From contig NZ_CANMPQ010000001.1 of assembly GCF_947499695.1 (NCBI RefSeq), positions 868,001 to 932,000 on the forward strand: a stretch of DNA of 64,000 bases, written 5' to 3'. The position numbers were made by a program, and so were the translations under genes. Shown piece after piece: positions 61,690 through 64,000 of this stretch. Within the stretch, counting starts at the first letter, position 1. Each line of letters opens with the position of its first letter. This DNA is from an uncultured Allomuricauda sp. (lineage in GTDB: Bacteria > Bacteroidota > Bacteroidia > Flavobacteriales > Flavobacteriaceae). A model generated the notes under the pieces. The model did no database searches, was not told the DNA's origin, and was given only the letters and a program-made list of their open reading frames with translations.

Positions 61690-64000
61690 TTAAAAACTTA
61701 CATCGACGCCAAAAGTGAATGTTCTTGGCAGAGGGTAACGACCATTATCGATACCTGCTAGTATAGGGCTCTGTCCCAATGAACCTATGTCTGGATCATA
61801 GCCAGAATAGTTGGTAAACGTGTAGAGGTTTTGTATGGAACCATACACGTTGACACTACTGAAAAAGGTCTTATCTATTAATTTAGATGGGAACGCATAA
61901 CCCAAGCGAACATTTTGGATTCTTAAATAGGAACCATCCTCAATATATCTGTCAGAAATAAAGATGTTAGGTGTTTGGTTCAATGTATATCTTGGATGCG
62001 TGGCATCTGGATTTGCAGGAGTCCAATAATCCAGAACTGAATCCAATTGATTACGGAAAGTTAGATTGGTTCCAGTAAGTGATCTATTGACCGCATTAAA
62101 AATATCGTTTCCATATGACCCTTGAAGAAATACCCCAAGACTAAAACCTTTGTATCTGAAATTGTTCTGCAAACTGAAGGTGAAGTCAGGATGAGGATTC
62201 CCTATCTGGGTTCTGTCGTTACCATCCACTACTCCATCTCCATTTACATCTTCGAATTTTATATCCCCTAACCAGGTTCTTCCTGCTACAGAGGCATCAC
62301 CAACGGGCTGACCAAATTGTTGTGGTGCGTTGTTCAGGTCATTCAATGATCTAAAAAGTCCATCAACTTTATACCCATAAAATACACCGATAGGTTCACC
62401 GACAATAGTTCTAGTAACCGTTTCGAGGGTATCATCTAAATTGGTGTTTCCGAAGGTGGTTACTCCATTTAAGTCCAAAACTTCATTGCGATAATGTGAA
62501 AATGTAATCGCAGAGTTCCATCCAAAATCCTCATTGTTGAAGGCGTCTATATTTAAGGTAACATCGATTCCTTTATTCTCCATTTCTCCCAAATTGACAA
62601 AAGGAGGTAATACTGAACCAGCATTTAAAGAGGAGTTTCCGCCCAGAACGAAATCAGTAAGGGCCAATCTGAATAAGAAATCACTGCTCAACTTACGATA
62701 CACTTCAACAGTCGTATTTATTTTTCCATCCCAAACGGAGAAATCAGCTCCCAGATTAATCTGTTTCGAGGTCTCCCACCGTACATTTGGATTTCCAAAA
62801 CTTGTCACCCTAAAACCAGTTCCTAAATCGGTGATTGTTGGTCCTAATAGGGACAAATCTGGGTTGTTGGGCAAATCTTGGTTTCCAACTTCTCCATAAC
62901 CTCCGTATAGTTTAATATTCTGTATGATATCAAAACCTTCCATGAAAGATTCATTGGATAATCTCCATGCTGCAGAAACGGAAGGGAAATAGCCCCACTT
63001 GTTACCTTCAGCAAATTTTGATGAACCATCAGCCCTAAATGAAGCTGTTACACTGTACCTATCATCAAATGAATATATAGCCCTTGTGAAATAAGACTCT
63101 AAGGCACTACTTCCTTTGAATTGAGTCGAATTGAATGTTTGGGCATTGTTAAGAGTGCTAAATCTTTCATCAACAAAACCGATTCCTAATGCTCTAATAC
63201 CATCATAGGAACTTCGCTGTGTCTCGTGCCCCCCTAATAAGGTAAGGTTATGCTTGTCGCCAAAAGTCTTATTCAGTGTTAACGTGTTGGTCACAACCGA
63301 ATATGTATTGTCTACTGTCTGTTCCGTTAATTGTGGATTATTCAAACTTATTGCTCCATAAGAAAAAGAGCTTTGAAATTGTCTGTTTCTTTCTCGATTG
63401 AAATTCCCACCAACCTGGATTTTATATGTAAGTCCTTTAATAAACTCCCATTGGGCGTAAGCACTGCCCAATACCACATCTCTCCTTAAATCATTGGCCA
63501 AACTACGCTGTTGAGCAATTGGATTTGGCACCGCCAATGAGATTTGTTCTGCAGTCACCGGACCGGCAAAAGAACCATCTGGGTTAAAGACTGCCGTTTC
63601 AGGGTTGTTTCGTAAGGCCAAAGCTACAATCCCACGTGAATTTCCATTAGCCACTATATCCTCGTCGGTTCTAGAGGCGGTGATATTCACACCTACTTTT
63701 AGATTATCCCGAATCTGTGTATCTAAATTAATCCGCGCGCTTCCTCTTTGAAATCCACTTCCCTGAACAATACCTTCTTGATCAGTCAAGGCTGCAGATA
63801 GATAATATTGCGTTTTTTCTGACCCCCCTGAAAAAGAGAGTTGATGATTCTGTAGCACCGCATCAGTAAAGATTTCTTTTTGCCAATTTGTGCCGGGACC
63901 CAAAATACTAGGGTCCGCAAACTCCAGTCTTGGTGACTGTTGAAAAACTCTTCGCATTTCATTTTGCAAGGTGGCATATCCTGGCAAATCCAATACGGGT
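61690..64000 (-). CDS. SusC/RagA TonB-linked outer membrane protein, 5' end cut by window
   Basis: At least 770 residues are visible; the frame is open through position 64000, so the start, signal peptide, carboxypeptidase-like domain and most of the plug are outside. The visible part is the barrel with SusC features: LQNNFRYKGFSLGVFLQGSYGND-type segments, EDVNGDGVVDGNDRTQIGNP and the C-terminal FTFGVDVSF. With the SusD partner it imports the oligosaccharide across the outer membrane. It is the first gene of the PUL operon visible here. Confidence 0.95.
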   Translation of the reverse strand, partial: PVLDLPGYATLQNEMRRVFQQSPRLEFADPSILGPGTNWQKEIFTDAVLQNHQLSFSGGSEKTQYYLSAALTDQEGIVQGSGFQRGSARINLDTQIRDNLKVGVNITASRTDEDIVANGNSRGIVALALRNNPETAVFNPDGSFAGPVTAEQISLAVPNPIAQQRSLANDLRRDVVLGSAYAQWEFIKGLTYKIQVGGNFNRERNRQFQSSFSYGAISLNNPQLTEQTVDNTYSVVTNTLTLNKTFGDKHNLTLLGGHETQRSSYDGIRALGIGFVDERFSTLNNAQTFNSTQFKGSSALESYFTRAIYSFDDRYSVTASFRADGSSKFAEGNKWGYFPSVSAAWRLSNESFMEGFDIIQNIKLYGGYGEVGNQDLPNNPDLSLLGPTITDLGTGFRVTSFGNPNVRWETSKQINLGADFSVWDGKINTTVEVYRKLSSDFLFRLALTDFVLGGNSSLNAGSVLPPFVNLGEMENKGIDVTLNIDAFNNEDFGWNSAITFSHYRNEVLDLNGVTTFGNTNLDDTLETVTRTIVGEPIGVFYGYKVDGLFRSLNDLNNAPQQFGQPVGDASVAGRTWLGDIKFEDVNGDGVVDGNDRTQIGNPHPDFTFSLQNNFRYKGFSLGVFLQGSYGNDIFNAVNRSLTGTNLTFRNQLDSVLDYWTPANPDATHPRYTLNQTPNIFISDRYIEDGSYLRIQNVRLGYAFPSKLIDKTFFSSVNVYGSIQNLYTFTNYSGYDPDIGSLGQSPILAGIDNGRYPLPRTFTFGVDVSF

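Overview
The window looks like the chromosome of a marine-type member of the Flavobacteriaceae (Bacteroidota). The evidence is TonB-dependent receptors with STN and carboxypeptidase-like domains, DUF4249 lipoproteins, a SusC/SusD pair, a RibB with a degenerate GTP cyclohydrolase II tail, DUF6090 and VCBS/ASPIC proteins, and promoters of the Bacteroidota type (TTG, about 20 bases, TAnnTTTG). Genus cannot be fixed from the sequence. No gene-free stretch exceeds 300 bases.

Region 1 (1-14193, all minus strand) is an uptake locus in which a three-gene module occurs twice: small secreted protein, TonB-dependent receptor, DUF4249 lipoprotein. The second module is followed by an MG2-like secreted protein. 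A membrane-anchored penicillin-acylase-type Ntn hydrolase lies between the modules, and a third DUF4249 gene runs off the left edge. Region 2 (14434-38427) is mostly core: dsbD, tilS, pabB and a flavin reductase in one run; a membrane acyltransferase; lpd; an AraC-type regulator; an ADP/ATP-carrier-like transporter with an aldo/keto reductase; an Lrp regulator divergent from a methionine gamma-lyase-like gene and nhaC; then tpx, dgkA, ftsK, lolA, lptF/G and ribB; then a DegT aminotransferase and a TauE exporter on the other strand.

Region 3 (38513-49064) starts with tRNA-Ser(TGA) and a degenerate tandem copy of it. It continues as a plus-strand, AT-rich string of small single-gene units: lipoproteins, ArsR/AHSA1/DUF1059, NTF2-like, a small membrane protein, an alginate lyase-like enzyme, DUF6090, DUF2200 and an amidohydrolase. 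Many units are separated by recurring imperfect repeats, three of which share a conserved long hairpin. This cassette-like array is the most unusual part of the window. It is followed by a Fur-family regulator divergent from a thioredoxin-reductase-like gene with two matching operator sites.

Region 4 (49275-64000) is a polysaccharide utilization locus: SusC (cut by the right edge), SusD, an IPT-type surface protein, a fasciclin protein with a duplicated C-terminal module, a GH5 and a GH26 on the minus strand, facing a second GH5 and a large VCBS/ASPIC lipoprotein on the plus strand. The enzyme mix points to a beta-mannan, glucomannan or related beta-1,4-glucan.
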